From Porogramme epimiltina (Eukaryota > Basidiomycota > Agaricomycetes > Polyporales > Polyporaceae): a DNA stretch of 64,000 nt. Numbering within the stretch: the first letter of the stretch is position 1; each line of letters begins with the position of its first letter. The stretch covers positions 1-64,000 of the forward strand of contig FTLJ01000171.1 in assembly GCA_900155495.1 (NCBI GenBank), in the 5' to 3' direction. The notes beneath the pieces were generated by a model that made no database searches, had not been told where the DNA came from, and was given only the letters and a program-made list of their open reading frames with translations. The position numbers and the translations under genes are program-made. Below are positions 47,280 through 57,975 of the stretch, one piece after another.

Positions 47280-49062
47280 TTATCCTCGCAGCCTCTTAGC
47301 CCGTCCTAAGAGAGACGAATTAGCAGGAAACGTCAGGCGGTAGAAGAAACTGGCTTACCGTGACCATCCTCTTCCTCCTTTACTCGTTTCGAACCAGTCA
47401 AAGGAGCCGCGTGAGATGCTCCTCGAGCTTTCGCAGCAGTTTCAGAAGCAGGTGGAATGCCCATACTTGGATCATGACTCCCACTCAGACCGCGCGTGGT
47501 TTGGGAGCCCTGAGTTGCAGGAGCTGAGGGTTCTTAAGGAGTGTATGAGTCGAAGTGCCCATGATCTGAGCCCGTACGGTCTAATTGCCCTCACTGAGTA
47601 GACTTACCTCTAGGTGTACCCCTTGCGCTCGAGAAAGTGGCTGTGAACTGTTCAGAGGGAGGGGAATTCGCCTGCGGCTCTTCCTTTACTCTCGGCGTGC
47701 CCCTTATGCTCTGAAACATGGCTATGAATTTATCGGAGGGAGGGGGTATTGCCCCTGGTTCCTCCTTTACTCTCGGGTCTGGATGGGATATCGAAGTCAG
47801 CCACAGTCTATATCACACACTCTGTAACTAACCTGCCTGAGGCACGATGGCGGTAGATTCGACCGGCGGCGGGAGCTTCATGCCCGCTTCTTCACGCTTC
47901 ACGCCGCTGCGAGGGTCGCCACTCGAGGCCTCCGTCGAGGGCTGAGGCGCGGTCAAGGCCGCGGCCCTGTCGCGTTGCAACTGTTGGATCCTCGCGCTGA
48001 AAGCCTCTGACGGCTCATGCCGCTCCTCACGCTTGACCGCCTCCGTCTTGACGCGCACGCCGTCAGGATCCTGCTTGACGCCTGCGGGCTCGAGCGAGAT
48101 GTGTGGCTTGATGTCGACGATGCTCTCCCGTAATAGCGCATCCAGCACGCCTGCTGGCGACGCACAGGTTCTATAAGAACGGGGAGATGTGGATGACTAA
48201 AGGGTAGACACAACAGACCTTTCGTCTCCGCGACCCTTTCATTCGCGCCCTGCGCGCCAGATGGGCCTGCAGGCGGAACCACAGCCGAGTCTCCCTCTTC
48301 CTCGAGCTGCCACGCCACCCCCTAACGTTAGTCCGCGCGTCCTTCTCCGCAAGAGCGGCCAGAAGGGACGCACCGTGGGCTGAGGGGGAGGCGTCGGCTG
48401 ACGCATGGGCGGGAGCGGGAGGGCCAGGTCCGCCGACTTGCGGCCCCTGGGCGCGGCCCAGCTCGCGCGCGGGTACGGGAAAACGATGGGGAACCGGATA
48501 TGTGGGGGCGGGTCTTCTCCTGACGCGGTAGGGTAGTTCTCGAGCCAGTTGTCTGCAAGCGATGATACGATATCAGGGGTGAGTGCGAGCGGAGAGACGA
48601 GGAGGGACGCACGGGACGCGGGCTCGCCCCTCATGCGGTAGTCGTACGCGAACACATACGAGACACGGTCCCGGTCGCGCGCAGTGACGCGAGGGCCAAG
48701 GAAGCGCGGCCAAGGGTGCGCACCGACAATGGGGACGATGTCGACGTCCTTCGGGAGCTGTACGATCACTTCCTCGCGCTAACCCCCAAGGTGCAAGACG
48801 GGGGGAGAGGTCAAGTTAGACTTCGCTCGTCCCAATTCCTAGGTGTGCAGCGGGTAGACGGGCTCACCGTGTTCATCGTGAAGACGCAGTCCGGTTCGTC
48901 CTCCTTATTCAACATGAAGCGCACCCATGCACAGAGATAGTTGAAGTATAGCTCATTGCGGTTCTTGCCCGTCGCGTTCCCCGGCCATGGGTTCTCGATT
49001 ACAATATACTTGCAACCCGGATCGTCATCGTAGGGTGGAGCCCTCTTCAAGCGGGGAGGCAT
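47280..49062 (-). CDS. Unrecognised nuclear-type protein with an array of SUMO-consensus motifs
   Basis: No family recognised. The N-terminal half looks folded: PGCKYIVIENPWPGNATGKNRN, ELYFNYLCAWVRFMLNKEDEP, VIVQLPKDVDIVPIVGAHPWPRFLG, VSYVFAYDYRMRGEPASHNWLEN, IRFPIVFPYPRASWA. The C-terminal half is disordered and carries seven sites of the form V-K-x-E/D (VKQD, VKTE, VKRE twice, VKEE three times). Two of them sit in a 27-residue tandem repeat (exon 47608-47778). The end, KRVKEEEDGHG then RAKRLRG, looks like a nuclear signal. Exons after 47828 were found by frame reading: donors at about 47821, 47607 and 47360. The intron 48553-48612 is 60 nt and stop-free. It starts at MPPRLKRAPP. Confidence 0.7.
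47612..47774 (-). repeat. Tandem 81-nt coding repeat (27 aa x 2)
   Basis: Two units read RVKEEPGAIPPPSDKFIAMF... and RVKEEPQANSPPSEQFTATF..., both ending with R-G-T-P. A third, weaker copy (VKREERHEPSEAFSARIQQ) lies in the exon before. The duplication is also visible at DNA level as two gcatgtttcag-like/gggaggg blocks about 80 nt apart. Confidence 0.8.
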
Positions 49063-49571
49063 AGCGCGCAGCTCGGTGGAAAGGGGGAGGGGGGAGGGAG
49101 GTGCGAAGGATGCTGCCAAAGGGGGTTTCTCATGGTAGGCAATCCTGTAGCAACGTGTACTTGACGTTCCGAGATTATGGACGCCGATAGAGGAAAGTGG
49201 CTGAAGGGCGTACTGACTACAGTCCTCGAGCCGAACAAGCGAACGTTTCGGTTGTGAGGTGTGCAGGAGTAGTATTTTGTAGCGACCGGATAACGCCTGA
49301 GACAAACTCACTCATATGAAAGGCACGACGATGATCAAAATGTGGTCTTTACCAGAGGCGCCCACCAATATTAGACTGTTCATGAACTTTTTCATGGAGA
49401 AAATAGTAGAACAGTGGATTGTAAATGTACATGGGTGCAGGTGTAACGATAGTACAGGCTATGTAACAATTATGCAGGGGGACTCTAGAGGTAACTAAAA
49501 GCAAACGCGAACAAATGTCCCTAACGTCTGCGTCCAGAGAAAGCGTCATGGTCAATGCACTACATGTTCAT
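49063..49571. other. Intergenic region upstream of the SUMO-motif gene
   Basis: This 509-nt gap between two minus-strand genes includes the promoter of the SUMO-motif gene and the 3' region of the hydrolase. It is AT-rich at 49340-49490. No gene is supported. Confidence 0.35.
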
Positions 49572-51157
49572 CTAAGGTGAATAAAAACTACGACTGAGAT
49601 CCGCGGCCCGGTCAAGCTCCTTAACGAGGAGGTCGTTCATGGCCTTCGGGTTGTCCAGGTATACTAGAGAATAACAAAGGATATGAGCAACTGCGGCGCG
49701 TTGACGGGAACAGCGAAACGAGACATACCGTGATGACCAGCGTGAGGGATGATGTACATCTTGCCCAGACCATTGCCAGCCTGACGCAGTCGCTCTACGG
49801 ATTCTTTACCACCTTCCGGATCCATCCAATCGTGGTCGCCGTCTGTTGCCGACAGTTAGTCTTCTGCAGCACCGCATGCGTTTGAGTTAAAGGAAAGCAC
49901 TCACAAACAAAGGTAATTGGAATCTTCAACGCAGCCACCCGGTCCACGAGTGGGCGTCGAGCGTATGCCCCAGGGGCAAGAAGGTGTGCTGTGTAACTCG
50001 ATCAGTTAAGAAGCTTCGCCCGAGGCAGCAGCATCACTTACATATGCAGTACTCCCCTGACCCCTTCGCAAGCGTGATGTTCGTAATATAGTCGTGCATC
50101 GCCCTCGTGTCTTCGTCTGTGAGGCCAATGAACCGCCGCGACGAGTATTTTCCAATGAGCATCGGCGCCCACAGCCCCGTCGTGCGCACGACCTGGAACG
50201 GGCTCCAGCCCTGCTCCCAGAGGTACGCAAACAGCCTGCGGCTCCGGCTCTCCTGGCGTTGGTGTGCCTCCTGGTCTGCGCGGAGGTCCTCGACGCGGCG
50301 CGCCGTAGCGGGCTCTGCGACGTCCGCAGCGCTCGCCCCCGTCTCCCCCGCGTCCGTCACCTCGCGCACGGGCGAGGTCGTCTCCGGGCCGCGCGGTATG
50401 CCAGCGGGCGAGAGTAGGATGAGCTTGTTCACGCGCGTCGGGTGGCGGAGCGCGTACGCCACGCTGAGGTACCCGCCGAGCGAGTGCCCGATGAGGGTCA
50501 TGGTCTCGAGCCCCATCTTCTGGCGCCACTGCTCGAGCGAGTCGACGAAGAACGACTCGGCCTCGGCGACGCGGCCGTCGACGTCCTCGCGCTTGGCCTT
50601 GACGTGGAAGGGCACGCGCGCCGAGCGGCCCATGCCGAGCCAGTCGACGGCGTAGACGGAGCTGCCGCGTTTCCCAGCCCACTTCCCGAGCGCGGGGAAG
50701 TTCTGGAAGAAAAAGCCAAGGCCTGCGCCATAGCCGTGGAGCATGACGGCAGGCGGCGGAGCGCCTTGGGACGGGGAGGTTGGGGTTATCGATACAGTGT
50801 TGAGGTAGTGCTTGGGGTTCTCGAGCTCCACCCGTGTTCGCTGAGCGACGACGGGGTGTGCATAATCGGGGGTTGCTGGTGGAGAGCCAGCGGGGCGGAA
50901 GTAGGGTAGTTTTCTACAGTACATCGAGCCGCATTGAGATAGGAAGGACGAACATGATTGTCAACATACTCACCTAAGTAAACGTTCCTCACTTGCCGCG
51001 CTCTCCTTCTCTCCTGCTGCCCACCTGACCCAACCCGTAAGAAGACATCCTGAGCACCGTGACCTGAGACTCACCAGCTCTTTACACTGGCGACAAAGGT
51101 CGCAGGGATCTCACGGGCAGGGGGGAGGGGTATGAAGGGGGTGGTATCGGGGTTCAT
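49572..51157 (-). CDS. ABHD4/ABHD5-like alpha/beta hydrolase (CGI-58/ICT1/Cld1 family)
   Basis: Fungal members act on lysophospholipid or cardiolipin acyl chains at mitochondria or lipid droplets. The first exon gives PARIPATFVASVKSW-like sequence, then WAAGEKESAASEERLLR, then KLPYFRPAGSPPA. Core motifs: VMLHGYGAGLGFFFQNFPALG (oxyanion region), SVYAVDWLGMGRS, the nucleophile elbow TLIGHSLGGYLSVAYALRHP, KLILLSPAGIPRG, DGDHDWMDPEGG (acid), and HAGHHVYLDNPKAMNDLL (catalytic His). The lid has an acidic/basic insert around residues 230-260. Seven exons, two of them rebuilt from short pieces (51070-50970). It starts at 51157 (MNPDTTPF); the 722-aa-per-strand GC spike at 50040-50700 makes false long frames on both strands. 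Confidence 0.92.
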
Positions 51158-51899
51158 GTGCGCCAGCTGTGCGAGTCTGTAACGCGCAAGGAGCGGTCTA
51201 AGGGAGGAGGCAGACAGGGTGGGAGCGAGTCGTCAAGGAGAGGCAGGCAAGGAGGGCGTCGGCGCTGTCGGGCGGGGGAGATGTGGGTGGTGATGGACGG
51301 GCAGCACGGATGGCTTTATGAAGCGCCTCGTGCGCCGCCCGTGTCTCCGTCACTCCCTTGCCGTGCAAACGCGTCCTGGCCCCGACAGACGCCCGCAGCA
51401 AGCCGGCACACCGACGCAAGCCCTTTCCGGGCGGTCAACGGCCCACAGGCACAGCAAATATGTCGCCCCCGGCCGGCATTTGTCAGACTTGCATATACAG
51501 GGTACACACATTCCCGCACCATCACAACAGAGTGGGTCAAGGCCACACACACTGCAGCCTTAGATTCCGGGGGCACCGGCTCTATGTGCTCCATTAGTCC
51601 ATGCAATAGTATTGTACTTGGGGAGCACCCTTCCAACGCCCATCCCTATCGCGGAGCGCACACGAGATAGTCGACGGATGGGTCTTGGAGGATGCGTGTG
51701 CAGCGTGCAGATGCACGCGCGCACAGCCGGAGGAAGGGAAGGTGCAGCTCTGGGGTTCTCGGCCGCCTTGCGACAGCCTGTCTTGCGAGAGTGTGCACAA
51801 CCAGAAGTGTGCTCGAGGTAGAAGCTGGCACAGACCGTCAGTTCGCCGTGCAGTGCGGGGCAAAGAGCGAGAGCAAAACAGACAGAGGAACTCACCGCC
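51158..51899. other. Intergenic region upstream of the hydrolase gene
   Basis: This 742-nt gap has short overlapping open frames on both strands but none with family features, start context and splice signals together. It includes CA-rich bits (cacacacactgcag). I see nothing else. Confidence 0.35.
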
Positions 51900-52553
51900 T
51901 CATACGCGCCGCGTCTTCTTGCCCCGCGTTCCTCCAACCTTGAGCGGCGTCTTGTCCGTCACCCGCTTCAGCCGCGGCTTCACCTCCTCGCCCACCGAGG
52001 TCGTGAGCGCGGTGAGTATCGCGTCTCGCCCCTGCCCGAACCCGTTCAAGAACAGCTCCCAGTCCAGGTCCGTCCGTTCTATCTCCCGCTGCAGCGCCCC
52101 GATGATGCCCACCGCGCACTGGTAGCCCGCCTCGTACCCGTTCCGGTTGCTCTTCTTGAACCCAAGCTTGCCCCCCGAGAGCGTCACGAGCGGGTCCCCG
52201 CCCGGCCGCGCGAACGTCATGATCGTGTTGTTCCGCGTCGCCTTCACCGATACCGCGTACACCGGCCGCTCCTCCCGCAGGGGGTTCCCTGCCTTCTTCG
52301 CTCGCCGCATCGGGTTCTCCGCCGCCGGGTAGCTCTCTGCGGGGGCTACGGGCGGGCCATCGTCCACGGACGCGCCCTCGCCCGACGCGGCGCGCCATGC
52401 CTCGTCGAGGCTCGCGGCGCTGTCGGTGGCCTGGGTCGGAGTCGGCGCGGAGGTGCCCACGCGGGCGGAGGACGAGAACGCGGCCGCGGCGGCACACGTC
52501 TGGCGCGCGGCAGGTAGTCGGAGCGATGGCACGAGTGTGCGGAGGAGAGACAT
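51900..52553 (-). CDS. Mitochondrial small-subunit ribosomal protein uS11m
   Basis: uS11 lines the platform of the small subunit at the mRNA exit. A single exon gives 217 aa. The mitochondrial presequence (MSLLRTLVPSLRLPAARQTC) and a low-complexity linker precede the ribosomal domain: PVYAVSVKATRNNTIMTFARPGGDPLVTLSGGKLGFKKSNRNGYEAGYQCAVGIIGAL, DLDWELFLNGFGQGRDAILTALTTS, RVTDKTPLKVGGTRGKKTRRV. The last matches the universal uS11 C-terminus (GCRPKKxRR-like). I take the ATG at 52553 as start; an upstream in-frame ATG-like codon at 52625 would add 24 residues. Divergent from QCR9, 198 nt away. Confidence 0.93.
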   Translation of the reverse strand: MSLLRTLVPSLRLPAARQTCAAAAAFSSSARVGTSAPTPTQATDSAASLDEAWRAASGEGASVDDGPPVAPAESYPAAENPMRRAKKAGNPLREERPVYAVSVKATRNNTIMTFARPGGDPLVTLSGGKLGFKKSNRNGYEAGYQCAVGIIGALQREIERTDLDWELFLNGFGQGRDAILTALTTSVGEEVKPRLKRVTDKTPLKVGGTRGKKTRRV

Positions 52554-52751
52554 GGCGGAGAGTGTGTGCGCCGCGAGCAGCGTCGTCGAGCTCAAGTGAG
52601 GGAGTGCTGTTTGCTGGACCGTCAAATGCCCGAGCCGCGACTCGGTCTCTCCGGCGCCTGCGAAATTCTAAACTCCGCCGGACCAGAACACGCGCCCGCC
52701 CGCGCCCTCCTTCCGATTCACCACGAACTCCTCCCCGCCCGCCCTCCAGCC
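52554..52751. promoter_or_regulatory. Shared divergent promoter, uS11m / QCR9
   Basis: Only 198 nt separate the two starts, both nuclear genes for mitochondrial proteins. The sequence is GC-rich with no TATA box. The QCR9 side is pyrimidine-rich (ctcctccccgcccgccctccagcc). Confidence 0.5.
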
Positions 52752-53120
52752 ATGTCTGTGAGTGCTTGTGTCCCCCTTGGACCCGCTATGTACGAATTCT
52801 GACGGCGCGCGAACAGTTGGCCAACATCTTCTACAACAACGTCGTCCGGCGCAACAGTGAGCACGCCCACTAGAAGCCTTCGTCACAGCGGAGGAGCTAA
52901 CCTGCGGCCGTGTCCGTCTGTGTCTAGGTGTCTACGTCCCGACCATCTTCGCCGGGGCGTTCGCGTTCAGCATCGGCTTCGACCTTGGCATCACGCAGTT
53001 CTGGGACTCGTGGAACAAAGGAGTGCGTCCCTCACCCCTCGGCCGTCTCTCCCGTGCTGACCGCGTGCGTTGTAGAAACAATGGAAGGACATCCGCCATA
53101 AATTCGTAGAGGAGGAGTAG
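52752..53120 (+). CDS. Cytochrome bc1 complex subunit 9 (QCR9)
   Basis: This is a small one-TM subunit of respiratory complex III. Four tiny exons; the first encodes only MS. The rest give LANIFYNNVVRRNSVYVPTIFAGAFAFSIGFDLGITQFWDSWNKGKQWKDIRHKFVEEE, which matches the QCR9 pattern of a short basic N-terminus, RRNSV, one membrane helix with IFAGAFAF, and WNKGKQWKDI. The protein is about 60 aa, the normal size. It was rebuilt from exons too short to stand as separate frames. Confidence 0.93.
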
Positions 53121-53992
53121 ACTCGTTCCCTTCTTTTATCGCGACCTCCACACTTTGTAGCCCACACGCGCCAATAGACTGCTGCTCGCGGGATACTTTC
53201 CTTTTGGTGCGCCTCCAGACCCGTCAACGTGTTCTCCGTCATGCTCGCCTATCTCGAAAAGTCTGGCGTACGCTCGCCTTCAAGTCCCTGCCCACGATAT
53301 GCCGTGCACGTTCACAGTGTGAGAGTCTAAGTAGTAGCGCACATGGCTTTGACCTTGGTGTCAAAGGAAGGATTCCCCATCCTCCTGACCCTCAAGACGA
53401 AGCCGCACATATAAGCTAGGTTTCATTTACAGTGGCCCGCCTTGGTGGTGTTTCACAACCTACCTATTCTGCGACGACTCGTTCCCCACAACGCACGCAC
53501 ACTGTCACTACGGTTTTAAAAAGATAGCATTGAAAGTCTACAAAGCCTACGTCGACACGTTCGAACGAACGCGACCCATGAGCAGATGTGCGACAATTGG
53601 AGAAATGAGTACGGAGGAGAGCGGAAGATTATGTACGTCGTTCGTAGCCTACTTCGATTGTTACATGTACATCGTAAGCGGTAGAATGAGGTCTATTTGC
53701 AACGTTCGAGGGGGGTGGATGATGCATGCGGACACGAACAACAGTGCGAGCAAGATACCAGGATACGGACGCTTAAGGATACGAGAGGGAGATGGAGGGC
53801 AAGTGAACAGCAGGAGAGATGGGAATGATATGAACAAGATGAATGGGTGAGAGGACGGTGAGACATGGACGTGAGCAGCGCAGCGTGAGCAAAATGAGGC
53901 ATGTACAAGAAGGAAGAAGTTACAATATGCACAGACGAAGCGGAGAGAGAGGAAAAGTAAATGCACCACCAGGGCCGTGGCGAAGGGAGAAG
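53121..53992. other. Convergent 3' region, QCR9 / KCS1
   Basis: This 872-nt gap is purine-rich on the plus strand from about 53700 to 53990, that is pyrimidine-rich on the KCS1 strand, and likely a long 3' UTR of KCS1. A 111-aa minus open frame (53661-53996) is hydrophobic but low-complexity and has no family match. Confidence 0.4.
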
Positions 53993-56900
53993 TCACGTCG
54001 AGATCATCCCGAAGTCCTCCTCACCGTCGTCCGGCCTCCTAAATATCTCGTCGAACACCTCCTTCCCGTCCGTCGACAGCGGCGGGAGCTGCTCCGCCGT
54101 CGTCGACGACAGCGCCGCCACCGCCACCACCGGGTCCTCGCGCGCGCTCTTGATCCGCCTCAGCCGCTCGTCGTTCCAGATCTTCTCGAGCGTGTCCGCG
54201 AGGTTCATGAGCCCGAACAAGAACCCGCGGTCGGGCTGGTCGGGGTAGTGCGGCGGGAAGCGCGCGTAGATGAGCCCCGTGTCCGGGTCCACCTCGGCCT
54301 GGTACCCCTTCCCGCTCGTCACCCCCTCCGTCTCCCCGTTCGGCGGCGGGTACGGCAGCCAGTCCTGCCCCGTCGTCGTGTGCGCAAAGTCCACGAGGCG
54401 GATCTGCACCTCGCCCCGCTTGCGCCGGCGCCCGCTGCGGTCCGCGGCGGGCCCGACGAGCAGGTCCTCGCTGTGCGACCGCCTGAGCGTGTGCCGCGGC
54501 GCAGGGTCCAGGGGCGTCCGCGCGTCGAGCTGTCGCTCGAGTGACTCGCCGCGCTTGCTGCGGGCTGATGGGTGGTCCAGAACCGTTGCGCGGAACGCCT
54601 CCTGAGCATCGCGGTCGCCGTCGTAGATCATGAGGAGGCTGCAGCCGTAGAAGCGGTAGCCCTTGAGCCGGTTGATAATGCGCGCGAGGGCGTATATCTT
54701 GCGCAGGATGACCGGGATTTGGTACACGAGCAGACGCTCGCCGTCGTGGAGGAACGACGCGAGCACGCCGGGGAAGTCGTCGGGGCGGACCTCGCGTCCC
54801 TTGTATTTGTCCTGCGTCACGTAGGACTGGGTGGCGTGGTTCCAAACCTGGACCAAATTGGTTAGCAGACGGACGTAACCGTATAATGGGTCCGAACAAT
54901 CCAGGGTCGCGGGAGAGCGGCGAACCGCGGGGAACATGACAAGTGCAAACAAGATGTCATTGGGGAGAGTTAAGACCGATGCTCACCTGCATCCCGCACA
55001 CTCGCACCCCCAGCGACCTGCTCGTCGTCCGGTCACACTTCTTCCGCTGGCTCTTCTTCTTCGCCGGAGTGGCGTCCATGCCGTACTGGCGCGTACCCAT
55101 CTTCAGATCAAGCACGCACGAGCGTCTCAGCCGCCCGGTGAGGTCCTCCATGAGGATGAAGTGGTTCTGACGAGTAACAGTGGGGTCTGGATGGTCTGCG
55201 AGGACGACAGCATCATGGTACATGGGAGGAGGAAGCAGACGGGGGAGGGAACGGGAGCGGCTGCGGCGGAACGATCGCGCGGAGAAAGACTGTCCTTCAC
55301 GAACCTCCGGAGACAGCGAAGGCGGCTCTTGCGACTCGAACTCAAACATCTCCGACGGGCCGTCGTGCTGCTGTTGATTCGGGTGCATAGGATACTGGCC
55401 GAGATTGCTGATCTGGCGCTCGCTTTGCACACGCCGCAGCGGCTGACCGAGGATACTGCCTTCCTCTTGACGGAGCCGCTCAACTCTGTTGAGCTTCTTC
55501 TTCCGACGTCGGCGTGATCCGTCGCTGAAAGGCCTGCTGTCACCTTCGACATCCGCGACATCTCCATCGTCCTCCGCCTTGCCACGGTGAGCAACCTGCC
55601 GCGATAGACGGCGCAAAAGGGCATTGAAAACGTGGTCCTTGAACTTGGCGTTGACGACAGTGGAACCTGTTCCGCCGAACCATCCGGGCTGGAAAGGGGG
55701 AGACAACGTGCCGTTCCCGGGAAAGGGGACGCGTGGGGAGGTGGATGGTGTAGGATCATCGAAGTCCTCAGCGGTCTGGGAGTGAGCGAGTCGGCTGGAT
55801 GGGAAGCGTTGAGAGGAGCCGCACGAGAGTTTCCCGACGCGACAGCTGCTCGTGCCGAGATCGGGGCTCGAAGCAGCCATACCGGGAAGCGGGGGTCGTT
55901 GGCGGTGGCGATCGAAGGGCGGGACGGACGAAGAAGCGGAATGCGACATCGAGCGATGACGCCCACCGAGCAGCAGCCATTGAGGGATGATGTGTCGGTT
56001 ATAATCGAGAGCGACTTCGGGAAGCTCGGCCTCTTCCGTATCGCTATCTTCTTTCGACTGTTCCTGAGGCTCGCCGGTAATATCGGAAGGCGTGCGCCGC
56101 GGGCTATCGCTCGTGGCTTTGGGCAGGACGGGGCGAGTGGCAGGAGGACCGGAGTCGCGGGGATTAGGAGCGGTAGGAAGCAAAGGCGAGACGCTGGAGC
56201 TCTTCGGGACCCTGCGATAGCTCACGAGCATAACGCCTAAATAGCGAGGAATGAAATCCAGCAAAGGCGGAGCTTCTCGCTCAACGGCCTCGTAAAATAG
56301 GTTCTCCCGCGAGACGAGTGGCTGGTGAAGCTGTAAGTCCACTGGATATAACACAATACTGACAGTAACTGACCTTGCACACGGCGCGCTTGGTGAACTT
56401 GTAAATCGCGCTGTGCCCCCCGACCTGGTTGCGGAACGGTCGGAGTGGTATGTGTGGTAGACCCTGTTGGGAGTAGCCGAACGCGGCGACATCTGTCGTG
56501 GTGTCAACGTTCGGGCCGGTACCGCCATTAGAGTGGCTGAGCTCGAGTACGTCGTAATTAGACAGGACCGCGCGCTGGAGGCGTTCGTCGTCCTCGTCGC
56601 TGGGGTTGTGGACACGAGGCTGAGGATGAGGACTTGTCCGCAGAGGTGAAAGAGGGAAGGGAGAAGACGCCGATGTGGTGGACGTAGTGGTCGTGATCGA
56701 CGCGGTCTCCCACGCCGACTCGTCATCTTCATCTGTGGACCACGGAGATTCGAACGGATTGTTGAACTGCGGGACGGCGGCGACCGAAGGCGTTTCGGCG
56801 GGCGCCTGCGGGGATCGTGATCGTGTCGTGTGGCGTCGTGTAGGGGGCGGGAGCTCATGCAGGTCAAAAGGAGATACGGTGCGTTCGAACGAGGGGACTT

Positions 56901-57975
56901 GCTGGTGTGGGTCGAGCGCGGATGTTGCAGAGTGGGATGGCGAGGCGGGAAGGCGGGGGACGGAGGGGGACGGTGGGACCCGTGACTCCTGGTGGAAGGT
57001 AGCAGCGGAGGAAACGGAAGACTCGGACCCTGGAGAAGCCGAGACGACATCGGCGTCCGGGACGGACTCCTCGACCCAGACACTGCGCTCTCGTGGGCGA
57101 CCGCGACCGTCCTCGTCGCGCCCTGCCTCAACGGCGGCGCGCCACTGGACGAGATCGCTGAGGACGGTCTCGCGGCGAGATAATGTGCGTTCCTTCCGTT
57201 TCCGGAAGTCAGGGTCCCGCGAACTTGGGACGGACGAGATACTGTCGCGCGTCCTGACTCGCTCCAACCCCGTCGTGCTCCTCTCCCTCCGGATGGCGGC
57301 GGCCTCGCGGTCGGGCCAGTCGGACCGTTTGACGAACTCGAATTGGGCCTGGCCGACCTGGTCGACAGACGCACCAACCCGACGCTTAGAGGTCGATGAC
57401 TCGGGTCGCGGGAGATCAAAGGCATCGACCTCGCTCTTCTCCTGGGACGGGCTTGGCGCGGTCTCTTTGAAAAGGTCCAAGGACGCAGCGACCTTCCGTC
57501 CGATGCCCGCCGCTGAGGTGGACGGCACGGCGCGATCCGGGCTTGAGGAAGAGGACGCTGAGGAAAGGGGGGATGGCGTGCGCCGGGACAAGGCGCGACG
57601 GGCAGTGACGGGGGAGACAGTGCGAAAAATGTCCGATTTTTTCGACGTACGAGAGGACGGCATGGTCAGAGCCCTCTCAGAGGCCCGGCGAAAAGCCCGC
57701 TGGTAGGCGGCACGCAAGGAGTCCGGACCTTGCTGGGTTTCCGTGCCCGAACCATCGGAGTCATTGTCGTCGTCGTTACGCCAAGCACGCTTGCGGCGGA
57801 CCTTGTGGGAGTGCGCGCGAGAGGTAGCGGAGGGGAGGGCGAAGATGCGAGGCTTGGCTGGGGCAGATGGGCCGAGGGGCGTCGACTCCTGGGCTGCAGT
57901 GGACGAGGGGGTGGGGGAGGGTGGACATGGGGTAGAGAGCCTCACAGAGCCGGAGCTCTCGGAGGCAGAAGTCAT
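53993..57975 (-). CDS. Inositol hexakisphosphate kinase (KCS1-type)
   Basis: This kinase makes 5-PP-InsP5 (InsP7) from InsP6. The N-terminal about 550 residues are Ser/Pro/Arg-rich and disordered. The kinase part starts PFRNQVGGHSAIYKFTKRAVCK, splices to LHQPLVSRENLFYEAVEREAPPLLDFIPRYLGVML, carries a long disordered insert, then NHFILMEDLTGRLRRSCVLDLKMGTRQYG (the PxxxDxKxG-type catalytic motif), a basic stretch, ERLLVYQIPVILRKIYAL, RLKGYRFYGCSLLMIYDGD, and IRLVDFAHTTTG (the metal-binding DFA motif). It ends GLMNLADTLEKIWNDER. Three main exons: start to about 56376, 56331-55000 and 54850-53993. Length about 1,280 aa, comparable with other fungal Kcs1 proteins. Confidence 0.93.

Noticed and set aside
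53661..53996. Hydrophobic minus-strand 111-aa frame
   Set aside because: It lies in the pyrimidine-rich KCS1 3' region and shows low-complexity Leu/Ser/Phe sequence without a family pattern.
56377..57425. Long extension of the KCS1 second-exon frame upstream of its acceptor
   Set aside because: The first-exon frame across this stretch carries the KCS1 N-terminus and splices to the second; the extension is composition-driven.
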